Positions 17,537 to 26,639 are shown, numbered from the stretch's first letter. The stretch: DNA of 51,316 bases from an uncultured Rhodospirillales bacterium (GCA_903845065.1 CAIMWH010000300.1:1-51316), one strand, 5' to 3'. The notes: a model not told the origin generated them from the sequence alone. Numbers and translations: made by a program.

Positions 17537-18529
17537 CCAGCCATCCCCGCCCGGCGAGATATCGATCTTGGCGGTGATCTTGAACCGGTCCACCGGCAAG
17601 GGCTTGGCGCCGTTGCCATAGATGGCGCCGAAAGTGTCGATCTTGGTTTCGTACAACGTCTTGCCGTCGCTCGCGCCGACATAGCTCGGCCCGCCAACCA
17701 GCACCCGCACCGATGACACCCCTCCATCGGGTGCCGCGATGTCCACGTTGAGATATTCGGAATCAATCCGCAGCCCGCCGGTTGCCTCGATGAAGAACAC
17801 CAACTGGTCCGCCCGCGCGCTGTAGAAGCAGGTGCCGCGATCGATGAGGAACTTGGCCGAACCGGTGGTTTCCGCCGGCGGAGGGGGTGGCGTGGCCGGG
17901 GTGTCGGACTTGGTGGGGGGAGCGGTATCGCTGGTGGCTGGCGATGGTGTGCCGCCGGCGGCCGGTGGGGCAGGGGGCGCCGGCGCGGGTTCCGCCGGCG
18001 CCGCGGCGGGTTTGTCCAGCGCGGCCCAGGTCAGCGGCCCCACCATGCCATCGGCCTTGAGGCCGGCGCCGGTCTGGAACTTCACCACGGCCTCATGCGT
18101 GCCCTTGCGGAAAATCCCGTCCGGCTTCAGCCCGGCATGCGCCACCTTGTTGAGCATCTCCTGCAGATGGGCCACCCAGCCATGCTCGCCATGCGATCCG
18201 GTGCTCAGCAGCGGCGGCTTGCCTTTCGGTTTCTCGCCCGGCTTGCCGCCCTGCGCCGCACCCCCGCCATGCCCGGTGTGGGGCGGCGGCGCGGTCACCG
18301 CCTGCGCAACGGTCGTCGCGACATTGTGGACCGCCGAGCCTATGGGCGCGAGCATCCCGCCATCCGGTTCATCGGCGGGGGAATGGCCGCCGATATTGAT
18401 CACATCGTTGCCTTCGGCATCCGTGGTGTGCTCCACCTCGGTGCGCGCCGGGGTGCTGGATGTCGATGCAGGAGGGCCGAGCGCGGTGACGCCGAGCTTG
18501 CGCAGCCAGTCAGCTTTCGCCACTTCCAT
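17516..18529 (-). CDS. Peptidoglycan-binding-domain protein of unknown function
   Basis: A 337-residue protein without an obvious signal peptide. It opens MEVAKADWLRKLGVTALG, followed by a low-complexity Gly/Pro/His region (about 50-110). A PG_binding_1-like domain covers 117-171 (HLQEMLNKVAHAGLKPDG, then VVKFQTGAGLKADGMVGPLT). A Pro/Ala/Thr-rich linker (173-230) leads to a C-terminal domain of about 105 residues that I do not recognise. The lack of a leader combined with a wall-binding domain, in a genome with a T6SS, makes an exported toxin or needle-associated protein possible. There is no direct evidence for that. Its 3' end overlaps the glycosylase gene by 21 bases. Confidence 0.75.
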   Translation of the reverse strand: MEVAKADWLRKLGVTALGPPASTSSTPARTEVEHTTDAEGNDVINIGGHSPADEPDGGMLAPIGSAVHNVATTVAQAVTAPPPHTGHGGGAAQGGKPGEKPKGKPPLLSTGSHGEHGWVAHLQEMLNKVAHAGLKPDGIFRKGTHEAVVKFQTGAGLKADGMVGPLTWAALDKPAAAPAEPAPAPPAPPAAGGTPSPATSDTAPPTKSDTPATPPPPPAETTGSAKFLIDRGTCFYSARADQLVFFIEATGGLRIDSEYLNVDIAAPDGGVSSVRVLVGGPSYVGASDGKTLYETKIDTFGAIYGNGAKPLPVDRFKITAKIDISPGGDGWSGSPKV

Positions 18530-18616
18530 CGCCGTTCCTCCGAACCGCAGCCCCGCCCAATTGTGGCTTAGCCTGCGATCGGAGACCGGCCGGATACAAG
18601 CAAATTCCCCGTTACG

Positions 18617-20410
18617 TCAGGCCGCCGTCAGCGCCTCGTCGAGATCGCGGATCAAATCTTCCGCCGCCTCCAGCCCGATCGACAGCCGCACCACGTCATC
18701 CCCCGCCCCGGCCGCCACGCGCTGGGCGTCGCTCAACTGCCGATGCGTGGTGGAGGCCGGATGTAGCACCAGGCTGCGCGTATCGCCCACATTGGCGAGA
18801 TGGGAGAACAGCTTCACGCTCTCCACCAGCTTGATCCCCGCCGCATAGCCGCCCTTCACCCCGAATGTGAACACCGCCCCGGCCCCCTTCGGCAGATACT
18901 TCTTGGCCAGCGCGCCATACGGGCTGCCGGGCAACCCGGCATAGGACACCCAGGCCACCCGCTCATGGGCCGCGAGGAACTCCGCCACCTTCTGCGCGTT
19001 GGCCACGTGGCGATCCATCCGCACATGCAGGGTTTCGATGCCGGTGATGGTGTAGAACGCGTTCTGCGGCGACAGCGTGGGCCCGAAATCGCGCAGCGCC
19101 ACCGCGCGCGCCTTGGTGGTGAAGGCGAAATCGCCGAAATTCTCGTAGAACTTCAGCCCGTGATACGCCGGCTCCGGCTCGGTCATCGAGGGGAACTTGC
19201 CCGACGCCGCCCAGTCGAACTTGCCGGACTCCACCACCGCGCCGCCGAGCGAATTGCCGTGCCCGGCGAGGAACTTGGTGGTGGAATGGGTGATGATATC
19301 GGCCCCCCACTTGAACGGCTGGCACAGGTACGGGGTCGCCAGGGTGTTGTCCACGATCAGCGGAATGCCGTTCTCATGCGCGATATCGGCGATGGCCTGA
19401 AGGTCCACCACGATGCCGCCCGGATTGGCCAGGCTCTCGACGAAAATCGCCTTCATCCCCGGTGTCATCGCGCGGCGGAAATTCTCCGGGTCGGTCGGAT
19501 CGACGAACACGCAGTTCCAGCCCAGCCGCTTGAACGACAGCGAGAACTGGGTCAGCGATCCGCCATACAGGTTGCGCGAGGCGAGGAACGTGTCGCCCGG
19601 TTCCATCAGGGTGAAGAACGTCAGGAACTGCGCCGCGTGGCCAGAGGCCGCCGCCACCGCCGCCCGCCCGCCTTCCAGCGTCGCGATCCGTTCCTCCAAC
19701 ACCGACACCGTCGGGTTGGTCAGCCGCGAGTAGATGTAGCCGAAATTGTGCAGGTTGAAGAGGGAGGCCGCGTGGTCCACATCGTTGAAAACGTAGGAGG
19801 TGGTCTGGTAGATCGGGGTTGACCGCGCGCCCGTCACCGGGTCCGGCGAGGCGCCGGCATGCACCGCCAGCGTCTCGATGCCATAGGTGCGGTTTCCCGC
19901 CGGCGTGGTGGTGCGGCTTTTCGGCGCGATCGGTGCTTCGGGGGCGCGGTTGCGGATGATGCCCGAATTCACCCCGCTCCATGACAACTCGCCGCCCAGC
20001 CGCCCGAACTCGATCTTCGGGCAGCGATCCATGATCACCTCGATCCCCGCCGCCTGCGCCACCGCCGCCGCTTCGTCATTGCGCACACCAAGCTGGCACC
20101 ACAGCACCTTGGCGCCGATGGCAATCGCGTCCTCGGCAATCGGCCCGATGGCATTGGAGGCGCGAAACACGTCCACCATATCCACCGGCACCGGAATATC
20201 GCGCAGCGAGGCATAGGCCATCTCGCCCAGCAGCTCCTGCCCGGCGAGGCCTGGATTGACCGGGATCACCTTGTATCCCTTGCCCTGCAGATACTTCATC
20301 ACGAAGTAGCTGGGCCGGTTCCAGTTGGACGAAACGCCCACGATCGCGATCGTCTTGACCCGCTGCAAAATCGAGCGGATCTGCGCATCCGGATAAACCA
20401 GCGCGTTCAT
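18617..20410 (-). CDS. CoA-binding domain fused to O-acetylhomoserine sulfhydrylase
   Basis: The 597-residue product joins two normally separate proteins. Residues 1 to about 150 are a YccU-like CoA_binding domain (IAIVGVSSNWNRPSYFVMKY). After a linker (about 152-175) comes a complete PLP-dependent O-acetylhomoserine aminocarboxypropyltransferase (MetY) starting YGIETLAVHAGASPDPVTG. It includes SGHAAQ for PLP contacts and the Schiff-base lysine K379 in THSTTKFLAGHGN. MetY makes homocysteine from O-acetylhomoserine and sulfide. The frame is unbroken across the junction. ATG 20410 begins MNALVYPDAQIRSIL, a normal start of the CoA-binding family. In other genomes the two genes are often neighbours, so fusion is plausible. 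Confidence 0.9.
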   Translation of the reverse strand: MNALVYPDAQIRSILQRVKTIAIVGVSSNWNRPSYFVMKYLQGKGYKVIPVNPGLAGQELLGEMAYASLRDIPVPVDMVDVFRASNAIGPIAEDAIAIGAKVLWCQLGVRNDEAAAVAQAAGIEVIMDRCPKIEFGRLGGELSWSGVNSGIIRNRAPEAPIAPKSRTTTPAGNRTYGIETLAVHAGASPDPVTGARSTPIYQTTSYVFNDVDHAASLFNLHNFGYIYSRLTNPTVSVLEERIATLEGGRAAVAAASGHAAQFLTFFTLMEPGDTFLASRNLYGGSLTQFSLSFKRLGWNCVFVDPTDPENFRRAMTPGMKAIFVESLANPGGIVVDLQAIADIAHENGIPLIVDNTLATPYLCQPFKWGADIITHSTTKFLAGHGNSLGGAVVESGKFDWAASGKFPSMTEPEPAYHGLKFYENFGDFAFTTKARAVALRDFGPTLSPQNAFYTITGIETLHVRMDRHVANAQKVAEFLAAHERVAWVSYAGLPGSPYGALAKKYLPKGAGAVFTFGVKGGYAAGIKLVESVKLFSHLANVGDTRSLVLHPASTTHRQLSDAQRVAAGAGDDVVRLSIGLEAAEDLIRDLDEALTAA

Positions 20411-20468
20411 AGCAGTCTCCAATATCCGAAAATCGTCAACGCCAGACCCGTCGCGCGAACAAGTAGGA

Positions 20469-20547
20469 TTCACCACAGAGACGCAGAGGAAGATGAGAAG
20501 ACAAGAATACTGCTTTCTTCTCCGTGTCTCTGTGCCTCTGTGGTGAA
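20469..20547. repeat. Intergenic inverted repeat of the TTCACCACAGAG type
   Basis: Arms TTCACCACAGAG (20469-20480) and CTCTGTGGTGAA (20536-20547) are perfect reverse complements. The inner sequence continues the symmetry roughly (ACGCAGAGGAAG against CTTCTCCGTGTCTC). I recognise this as a dispersed repeat that occurs between genes in many unrelated bacteria. It lies between the thiolase and the MetY fusion, both on the - strand, and is distinctly less G+C-rich than its surroundings. Confidence 0.75.
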
Positions 20548-20568
20548 CCTTCCTGCTTCTTTACGGTG

Positions 20569-21741
20569 CTACCGCTCCACGCACATCGCAACGCCCATGC
20601 CGCCGCCGATGCACAATGTCGCCAGGCCCTTCTTGGCATCGCGCTTGCCCATCTCGGCTAGCAGCGTGATCAGCACGCGGGCTCCCGAGGCGCCGATCGG
20701 GTGGCCGATGGCGATGGCGCCGCCATTGACGTTCACCTTGCCGGTATCCCAGCCCATGTCCTTGTTCACCGCGCAGGCCTGCGCCGCGAAGGCCTCGTTG
20801 GCCTCGATCAGGTCAAGGTCCTCGTGCTTCCAGCCCGCCCGCGCCAGCGCCTTGCGGCTCGATGGGATCGGCCCGGTGCCCATCACGGAGGGATCGACGC
20901 CGGCCGTGGCGAAGGAGGCGATCCGCGCCAGCGGGGTCAGCCCGCGGCGTGCCGCTTCGGCGCCCGACATCACCACCAGCGCGCAGGCGCCATCATTGAT
21001 GCCGGATGCATTGCCCGCCGTCACCGTGCCGTCCTTGGAGAAGGCCGGGCGCAGCTTGGTCATCGTCTCCATCGAGGCGTCATGGCGGATGTATTCGTCC
21101 TGGTCCACCACCGTATCGCCCTTGCGGCCCTTGATGGTCACGGCGACGATCTCCGAGGCGAACTTGCCAGCCTTCTGCGCCGCCGCCGCCTTGGTCTGCG
21201 AGGCCAGGGCGAACTCGTCCTGCTGCTCGCGGGTGATCTGGTAGGCCTTGGCGACGTTCTCCGCCGTGGTGCCCATGTGATAGCCGTGGAACGCATCCCA
21301 CAGCCCGTCCTTGATCATGGTGTCGATGAAGGCCATGTCGCCCATTTTCTGCCCGGCCCGCAGATACGCCGCGTGGCTGGACTGGCTCATGCTCTCCTGG
21401 CCGCCGGCGATCACGATGGCGCTCTCCCCGGTGCGCACCTGCTGCGCCGCCAAGGCCACCGCGCGCAGGCCCGAGCCGCACACCTGGTTGATGCCGAACG
21501 CCGTCGCGCTGTCGGCAATCCCCGCCGCGCGCGCCGCCTGCCGCGCCGGGTTCTGCCCCTGCGCCGCGGTCAGCACCTGGCCGAGGATCACCTCGTTGAC
21601 TTCGCTCGCCTCGATCCCCGCCCGCGCGATGGCACCCTGGATGGCCGCGGCGCCGAGCACATGGGCGGCGACCCCCCCGAAAGCCCCGTTGAAACTGCCA
21701 ACCGGCGTGCGTGCCGCGGCGACAATGACGATATCGTCCAT
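20569..21741 (-). CDS. Acetyl-CoA C-acetyltransferase (thiolase, PhaA/AtoB type)
   Basis: Condenses two acetyl-CoA into acetoacetyl-CoA, the first step toward 3-hydroxybutyrate polymers, or works in reverse in degradation. The 390-residue length is standard. The active-site Cys lies in [13 protein letters not shown] near residue 90. The family signatures [19 protein letters not shown] and [10 protein letters not shown] are near the C-terminus, with the second catalytic Cys in CIGG and the His in GHPIG. A GGAG site precedes the ATG. It lies about 4 kb from the PHA genes phaR and phaC, which suggests a role in PHA supply, but no phaB is seen here. Confidence 0.95.
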   Translation of the reverse strand: MDDIVIVAAARTPVGSFNGAFGGVAAHVLGAAAIQGAIARAGIEASEVNEVILGQVLTAAQGQNPARQAARAAGIADSATAFGINQVCGSGLRAVALAAQQVRTGESAIVIAGGQESMSQSSHAAYLRAGQKMGDMAFIDTMIKDGLWDAFHGYHMGTTAENVAKAYQITREQQDEFALASQTKAAAAQKAGKFASEIVAVTIKGRKGDTVVDQDEYIRHDASMETMTKLRPAFSKDGTVTAGNASGINDGACALVVMSGAEAARRGLTPLARIASFATAGVDPSVMGTGPIPSSRKALARAGWKHEDLDLIEANEAFAAQACAVNKDMGWDTGKVNVNGGAIAIGHPIGASGARVLITLLAEMGKRDAKKGLATLCIGGGMGVAMCVER

Positions 21742-21831
21742 GATCTGCGTCTCCTTGCGGGTGGGCCCGCGTTTGAGTGTCGGCTATCCCCCGAGGGCTT
21801 CATACCGCAATGCAGCGCCCCCGTCAGCGCC

Positions 21832-21846
21832 CCCCGAACTTCGGGG
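21832..21846. terminator. Hairpin between exporter and thiolase genes
   Basis: CCCCGAA-C-TTCGGGG is a perfect 15-base palindrome located 19 bases past the stop of the exporter gene (- strand) and upstream of the thiolase. No T-run follows, so if it ends transcription it is not a canonical intrinsic terminator. Confidence 0.35.
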
Positions 21847-21864
21847 CGAACGGGCGGAGGGCTT

Positions 21865-23586
21865 TCAGACCGCGGTGCTGTACTGGGCCTCGTGCAACCG
21901 CCGATAGACGCCGTCCACCGCGAGCAGTTCGGCATGGCGGCCTTGTTCGGCGATACCGTCCTCCGTCACCACCACAATCCTGTCGGCGCCCTGGATGGTG
22001 GCCAGGCGATGCGCGATCACCAGCGTGGTGCGGCCCCGTGAGAGTGCCGCCAGCGAGGCCTGGATGGCCCGCTCGGTCTCGGTATCCAGCGCCGATGTCG
22101 CCTCGTCCAGGATCAGGATGGGCGGGTTCTTGAGGAACATCCGGGCGATCGCCACCCGCTGCTTCTGCCCGCCCGACAGCTTCACGCCCCGCTCGCCGAT
22201 CACCGTGTCCAGCCCCTCCGGCAGCCTGGCGATCATTTCCTCAAGCTGTGCCCGCCGCACGGCTTCCTCGACATCCGCCGCCGAGGCGGCCAGCCGACCA
22301 TAGGCGATGTTCTCGCGCAACGTGCCGCTGAACAGGAACACGTCCTGCTGCACGATGCCGATCTGGCTGCGCAGGCTCGCCAGCGTCATGTCCCGGATGT
22401 CGATCCCGTCGATACTGATCGCCCCGTCGGACACCTCGTAGAACCTGGGCAACAGCGCGCACAACGTGGTTTTCCCCGCGCCGGACGGCCCGACGAAGGC
22501 CACCGTCTCGCCCGCGCGGATGTTGAGATCGATGCCGTCCAGCACCTTTGCCCCGGTCTTGTAGCGGAACCCCACCGCGCGATAGGCGATGTCACCCTTC
22601 AGACCGCTCACCGCCCGCGCACCTGGCCGGTCCGCGATGTCGGGGCTGATGTCCATCAGGTCCACGAAGCGGCTGAACCCGGCGATGCCCTTGGGATAGG
22701 TCTCCAGCACATTGGTGATCTTCTCGACCGGGCGGAAGAACACGCCGACCAGCAACAGGAAGCCGACGAAATCGCCGTTGCTGAGCTTGCCGTTGAGCAC
22801 GAAATAACTGCCCGCGATCATCACCACGATCTGGGTCAGCCGCATGCTGAGGTAGTTGAGCGAAATACTGGCCGCCATGATGCGGTAGGCATCGAGCTTG
22901 GTGCGGCGATAGCGCGCGTTGTCCGCGGCGAACAGGGCCCGCTCATGCGCCTCGTTGGCGAAGGCCTGAACCACGCGGATGCCCTGCACGTTCTCGCCGA
23001 TCCGCGCGTTGAACGCGCCGACGCGGGTGAAGGTGTCCTGCCACGTCCGCGTCATCCGCCCGCCGTAGCGCGCCGTCAGCCACGCCACCACCGGCACCAC
23101 GCAGGTGGCGACCAGGGCGAGTTGCACGTTGACGGCGAACATCAGCGCGAAGGCACCGATGAAGGTCATCACCGCGATGAACAAATCCTCCGGCCCGTGA
23201 TGCGCGACTTCGCCGACTTCTTCGAGGTCCTTGGTGAGGCGCCCGACCAGGTGGCCGCTTTTCTGCTCGTCATAGAAGGCGAAGGAGAGTTTCTGCAGGT
23301 GTTCGAACGCCTGGCGGCGCATCTCGGTCTCGATGTTGATGCCCAGCGCGTGGCCCCAATACGTCACCACCACCATCAGTCCGGCATTGGTGAGGTAGAT
23401 CGCCAGTAGCCCCAGGGCGGCGAGCAGCACCAGCCCCCAGTCATGGCTCGGTAGCAGGCGATCGACGAACACGCTGACCGCCATGGGGAAGCCCAGTTCG
23501 AGCAGGCCGGAAATCACCGCGCAGGAGAAATCCAGTAGGAACAACCCGCGATGCGGGCGGTAGTAGGCGAAAAATCGTTTGAGCAT
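21865..23586 (-). CDS. ABC exporter half-transporter (MsbA-like permease/ATPase)
   Basis: A fused membrane and ATP-binding half-transporter that would act as a homodimer in the inner membrane. The 573-residue product has six membrane helices in residues 15-290. The nucleotide-binding domain follows: Walker A GPSGAGKTT at 366-374, signature LSGGQKQR at 470-477, Walker B LILDEATSALD ending at 501. Its substrate is not determinable; lipid, lipid-linked glycan or drug are typical. The ATG at 23586 gives the usual start MLKRFFAYYRPHR; the frame upstream is open but lacks features and overlaps the divergent region. Confidence 0.93.
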   Translation of the reverse strand: MLKRFFAYYRPHRGLFLLDFSCAVISGLLELGFPMAVSVFVDRLLPSHDWGLVLLAALGLLAIYLTNAGLMVVVTYWGHALGINIETEMRRQAFEHLQKLSFAFYDEQKSGHLVGRLTKDLEEVGEVAHHGPEDLFIAVMTFIGAFALMFAVNVQLALVATCVVPVVAWLTARYGGRMTRTWQDTFTRVGAFNARIGENVQGIRVVQAFANEAHERALFAADNARYRRTKLDAYRIMAASISLNYLSMRLTQIVVMIAGSYFVLNGKLSNGDFVGFLLLVGVFFRPVEKITNVLETYPKGIAGFSRFVDLMDISPDIADRPGARAVSGLKGDIAYRAVGFRYKTGAKVLDGIDLNIRAGETVAFVGPSGAGKTTLCALLPRFYEVSDGAISIDGIDIRDMTLASLRSQIGIVQQDVFLFSGTLRENIAYGRLAASAADVEEAVRRAQLEEMIARLPEGLDTVIGERGVKLSGGQKQRVAIARMFLKNPPILILDEATSALDTETERAIQASLAALSRGRTTLVIAHRLATIQGADRIVVVTEDGIAEQGRHAELLAVDGVYRRLHEAQYSTAV

Positions 23587-23700
23587 GAAGCATCCTACGC
23601 CATCGCGTGGGGTTGCGGGAGAGGGGGATGCCGCCCCCGGCCACCTTGACCGCGCCCCGCCAAAGGCGAAACTCCGCCGCAACACACGAGGAAGCCCGCA

Positions 23701-24948
23701 ATGGCCTGGCCGACCACCGACGCGTTCGCCTCCACCTGGCACGCCGCCTGCGCCACCGACGCGGTGCTGGCCGCGCTTGCCGGCCCCTGGTCGGTCAGTT
23801 TCGCCATCGCCCAGGACGGTGATGCGGTGAGGTTCAGTTTCGAGAACGGCCGCATCGCCGCGATCACCGCGCCGGCTTTCACGATTGGCGCGCCCGCCAC
23901 GGTGTGGGCGAAGTTCCTGCTGCCCACGCCGCCGCGCCACCACCACGTGGTGCTGGCGATGATCGCGCGCGTGGCGGAGGTGAGCTTTGCCGGGGACTTC
24001 AAGACCTTCGCCCAGCACTGCCACCTCGTGCGCCGAGTGCTGGAGATCGGCAAATGGCTCGCCCTTGGCAACGCCCTGCCGGCGCCAGCCGCCCTGCGCC
24101 CCTCATTGCCGCCGCCTCCGCCCGGCGGCCGCATCGCCCACACCATCGCCGTGCGCATCAACGGCATCCCGCACAGCATCGCCTACGAGGAAGCCGGCAC
24201 CGGGCGGGACGTGCTGTGCCTGCACACCGCCGGGGCTGATCTGCGGCAGTTCCACCGTCTGATGGCCGATCCGCGCATCATCGCCGGTCACCGCCTGATC
24301 GCCTTCGACCTGCCGTGGCACGGCCGCAGCGCGCCGACGCCGGGTGCCGTGCCGGGCTCATGGCGGCTGAACACCGATCTCTACGTCGAGATCATCATGC
24401 AGTTCGTCAAAGCCGCCGGGCTCGACAACCCCATCGTGCTCGGCGCCTCGATGTCGGGCGAGATCTGCCTCGAACTGGCGCTGCGCCACCCCGAGGCGTT
24501 CCGCGGCATCATCGCCTGCGAATCAACCGACAACGTGCCGAACCGGCAGACCCCGTGGGCATTCCACCCCGAGATCAACCAGTCCCTGTTCGTCCCCGAA
24601 TGGATCCACGGCTTGATGGCGCCGCAGAGCCCGGCCGAATGCGCCGCCGAAGTGCTGTGGCACTACGCCCAGGGCGGCCCCGGGGTGTTCTGGGGCGACA
24701 TCCACTTCTACTCCGGCGAATGGAACGCCACCGATCGCGTCCACCGGATCGACACCAATCGCTGCCCGCTGGTCATGATGACCGGCGAGTACGACTACTC
24801 CTGCACGGCGGAAATGTCCGAAGCCACCGCCGCCAAAATCCCCGGCGTGCGGTTCCGCCGCATGGAGGGCATCGGACATTTCCCGTTCGCCGAGAACCCG
24901 CCGCTGTTCGCCGGGTACCTGCTGCCGGAACTCGAACGACTCAGGTGA
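23701..24948 (+). CDS. Alpha/beta hydrolase with an SCP2-like N-terminal domain
   Basis: The 415-residue product has two parts. Residues 1 to about 130 look like a small lipid-binding SCP2-type or similar domain (WSVSFAIAQDGDAVRFSFENG). Residues 150-415 are an alpha/beta hydrolase with nucleophile S250 in LGASMSGE and a likely catalytic His in GIGHFPFAENP. A Pro-rich linker (135-142) joins them. It is divergent from the exporter and its stop codon directly abuts the stop of the next, convergent gene with no bases between. Substrate is unknown; ester hydrolysis of a hydrophobic compound would fit. Confidence 0.8.
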   Translation: MAWPTTDAFASTWHAACATDAVLAALAGPWSVSFAIAQDGDAVRFSFENGRIAAITAPAFTIGAPATVWAKFLLPTPPRHHHVVLAMIARVAEVSFAGDFKTFAQHCHLVRRVLEIGKWLALGNALPAPAALRPSLPPPPPGGRIAHTIAVRINGIPHSIAYEEAGTGRDVLCLHTAGADLRQFHRLMADPRIIAGHRLIAFDLPWHGRSAPTPGAVPGSWRLNTDLYVEIIMQFVKAAGLDNPIVLGASMSGEICLELALRHPEAFRGIIACESTDNVPNRQTPWAFHPEINQSLFVPEWIHGLMAPQSPAECAAEVLWHYAQGGPGVFWGDIHFYSGEWNATDRVHRIDTNRCPLVMMTGEYDYSCTAEMSEATAAKIPGVRFRRMEGIGHFPFAENPPLFAGYLLPELERLR

Positions 24949-25962
24949 TCAGCGATCCAGCCAGTCGCGCACGGCGCCCTTGAGAAACGCGAAATCCTCG
25001 GCGCTGACATTGGGGTTGCCGGCGCGGTGGCCCCATACCGACGGGATCGGGCGCAGTTCGCCCACCCGGAGGTGCGGGATTTCGGCCGCGTTGTCGGCGG
25101 GCGGGAAGTAGAGGTCGGTGCGGCCGGGCATCAGCAGCATGCGGGCCTTGATGCTGTTGAGGGCCTTCACCAGGTCCCCGCCGTAGAGCGCGTTGTCGCT
25201 GATGTCGCCGTTGTACCAGGTGACAAGCTGCGCATAGAGGTTGGCGGCACGGCGGACGAAGTAGCGCTCCTCCCAGTCCGTGCGCAGGAAGGTATCGAGG
25301 TCGGGGGCCTTGAGCGCAGTGATGTGAAGGTTGGCGCGGTAGAAATCCTGGCTCAGCGCCCAGCCGGCATAGATATGGCCGAAAGCCTTCAGCGAGGCGC
25401 GCGGTTCGGCCGAGAAATGCCCGCCGCCGAGATGCTCGGCGGCGGCTTCCAGGGTGCGCAGCAGGCTGGAGAGGAAAACCTTGTTGTGCACCGCGGTGCG
25501 CGCGGTGCCGCAGACCACGATGGCGCGGTCCACCTTGTCAGGGAACAAAGCGGCCCAGTGATAGGCCTGCTGGGCGCCCATGGAGAAGCCGTACACGGCG
25601 GCGAGGCGCTCGATGCCGAACACCTCGCGCAGCAGGCGCTCCTGGGCCAGCACATTGTCCCGCGAGGTGACGATGGCCGGATAATCGCGATTGTCCGCCG
25701 CACTGGAGGACAGGCCGTTGGAGAACATGTTGGGGATGACGATGAACCAGCGCGTCGGGTCCAGGATGCCGTCCGGGCCGATCAGCCACGCCATGTCGGG
25801 GTGCTGGGCGGTGTAGGAGCACGGATAGAGAATGACATTGTCGCGCGCCGCGTTCAGGGTGCCGTGGGTCTGCCAGACGATCTTGGCATCGCGGATGATG
25901 CCGCCTTTTTCGGCCGCGAAGTCACCGAGGCTGAAGGTGTCGCCTTGCTGGGGCCAGGTCAT
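24949..25962 (-). CDS. Alpha/beta hydrolase related to homoserine O-acetyltransferase
   Basis: The 337-residue product belongs to the MetX-like branch of alpha/beta hydrolases. It opens with the MetX-style segments FSLGDFAAEKGGII and KIVWQTHGTLNAARDNVIL, then the nucleophile S127 in YGFSMGAQQAYHWA. Bona fide MetX has GGSMGGMQ at this site; the change to GFSMGAQQ argues for another acyl substrate. A MetY fusion lies 4.5 kb away, so methionine synthesis cannot be excluded. Three bases separate its start from the stop of phaR, both on the - strand, so it probably forms an operon with phaR. Confidence 0.82.
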   Translation of the reverse strand: MTWPQQGDTFSLGDFAAEKGGIIRDAKIVWQTHGTLNAARDNVILYPCSYTAQHPDMAWLIGPDGILDPTRWFIVIPNMFSNGLSSSAADNRDYPAIVTSRDNVLAQERLLREVFGIERLAAVYGFSMGAQQAYHWAALFPDKVDRAIVVCGTARTAVHNKVFLSSLLRTLEAAAEHLGGGHFSAEPRASLKAFGHIYAGWALSQDFYRANLHITALKAPDLDTFLRTDWEERYFVRRAANLYAQLVTWYNGDISDNALYGGDLVKALNSIKARMLLMPGRTDLYFPPADNAAEIPHLRVGELRPIPSVWGHRAGNPNVSAEDFAFLKGAVRDWLDR

Positions 25963-25965
25963 CGC

Positions 25966-26538
25966 TCAGCCGCCCTTCTTGCTGGCGGCGAGTTCGTTTT
26001 TCAGACGCTCGACTTCGGCACGCAGGGTTTCCACTTCGTCCTCGGGCTTCTTGGCCGGCTCGGTGCCGGGGATGAAGGGGGTGAACAGGCTCATCGCGCG
26101 TTCCATCATGGCCGCGTTCTGGCGGCCGACTTCCTCCATGCCGAAGGGAAAGAAGGTTCCCATGGTCTGCTGCACCGCCTTGCGCATCTGGTCCTGCTGG
26201 GTGGCGAAACTGGTCAGCGCGTCCTCGAGGTATTTCGGCACCAGGTTCTGCATGGAATCGCCGTAGTAGCCGATGAGCTGGCGCAGGAACCCGGTGGGGA
26301 GCAGCGCGCGGCCCTTGGCCTCTTCCTCGACGATGATCTGGGTGAGCACGCTGCGGGTGATGTCCTCGCCGGTTTTCGCGTCATAGACCACGAAGTCCCG
26401 TCCGGCGCGCACCATCTCGGCGAGCGAATCCAATGTGATGTAGCTCGAACTTTCGGTATTGTACAAACGGCGGTTGGCGTATTTCTTGACGACGACAGGG
26501 GGCTTGTCGCCCGCAGCGGTGTCTTTTGTCTGCGACAT
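25966..26538 (-). CDS. phaR: Polyhydroxyalkanoate synthesis regulator PhaR
   Basis: DNA- and PHA-binding repressor that controls phasin and PHA genes. The 190-residue product has the PHB/PHA accumulation DNA-binding domain (VVVKKYANRRLYNTESSSYITL at residues 15-36, given here as KKYANRRLYNTE and SSYITL). The PHB_acc domain follows (LPTGFLRQLIGYYGDSM), then an acidic and coiled-coil tail. ATG 26538 is preferred because the DNA-binding motif begins right after it. It is divergent from the PhaE-like/PhaC pair, and the MetX-like hydrolase follows 3 bases later. Confidence 0.95.
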   Translation of the reverse strand: MSQTKDTAAGDKPPVVVKKYANRRLYNTESSSYITLDSLAEMVRAGRDFVVYDAKTGEDITRSVLTQIIVEEEAKGRALLPTGFLRQLIGYYGDSMQNLVPKYLEDALTSFATQQDQMRKAVQQTMGTFFPFGMEEVGRQNAAMMERAMSLFTPFIPGTEPAKKPEDEVETLRAEVERLKNELAASKKGG

Positions 26539-26560
26539 GGCTAACCCTTTGAGGAACGGT

Positions 26561-26612
26561 ATGCTGAACCTAGCATGATGCGGCGCAACATCCAAAATCT
26601 TCGTGCTATAAC
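26561..26612. promoter_or_regulatory. Candidate PhaR-type operators in the phaR-phaC divergent region
   Basis: ATGCT-N6-AGCAT (26561-26576) and TGC-GGC-GCA (26579-26587) lie between the divergent genes. Paracoccus PhaR is reported to recognise TGC-rich sites of the CTGC-N3-GCAG kind, and the second site has that core. On the + strand a -10-like TATAAC is at 26607-26612. On the - strand TTGGAT, 17 bases and TAGGTT could form the phaR promoter across these sites. Autoregulation would follow; this is an inference. Confidence 0.4.
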
Positions 26613-26639
26613 GCCGCGCGTCAGGAGGGCGGATGGGCG

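Noticed and set aside
24949-25962. True homoserine O-acetyltransferase MetX
   Set aside because: The nucleophile motif GFSMGAQQ differs from the GGSMGGMQ of MetX, and the context is phaR, not methionine genes.
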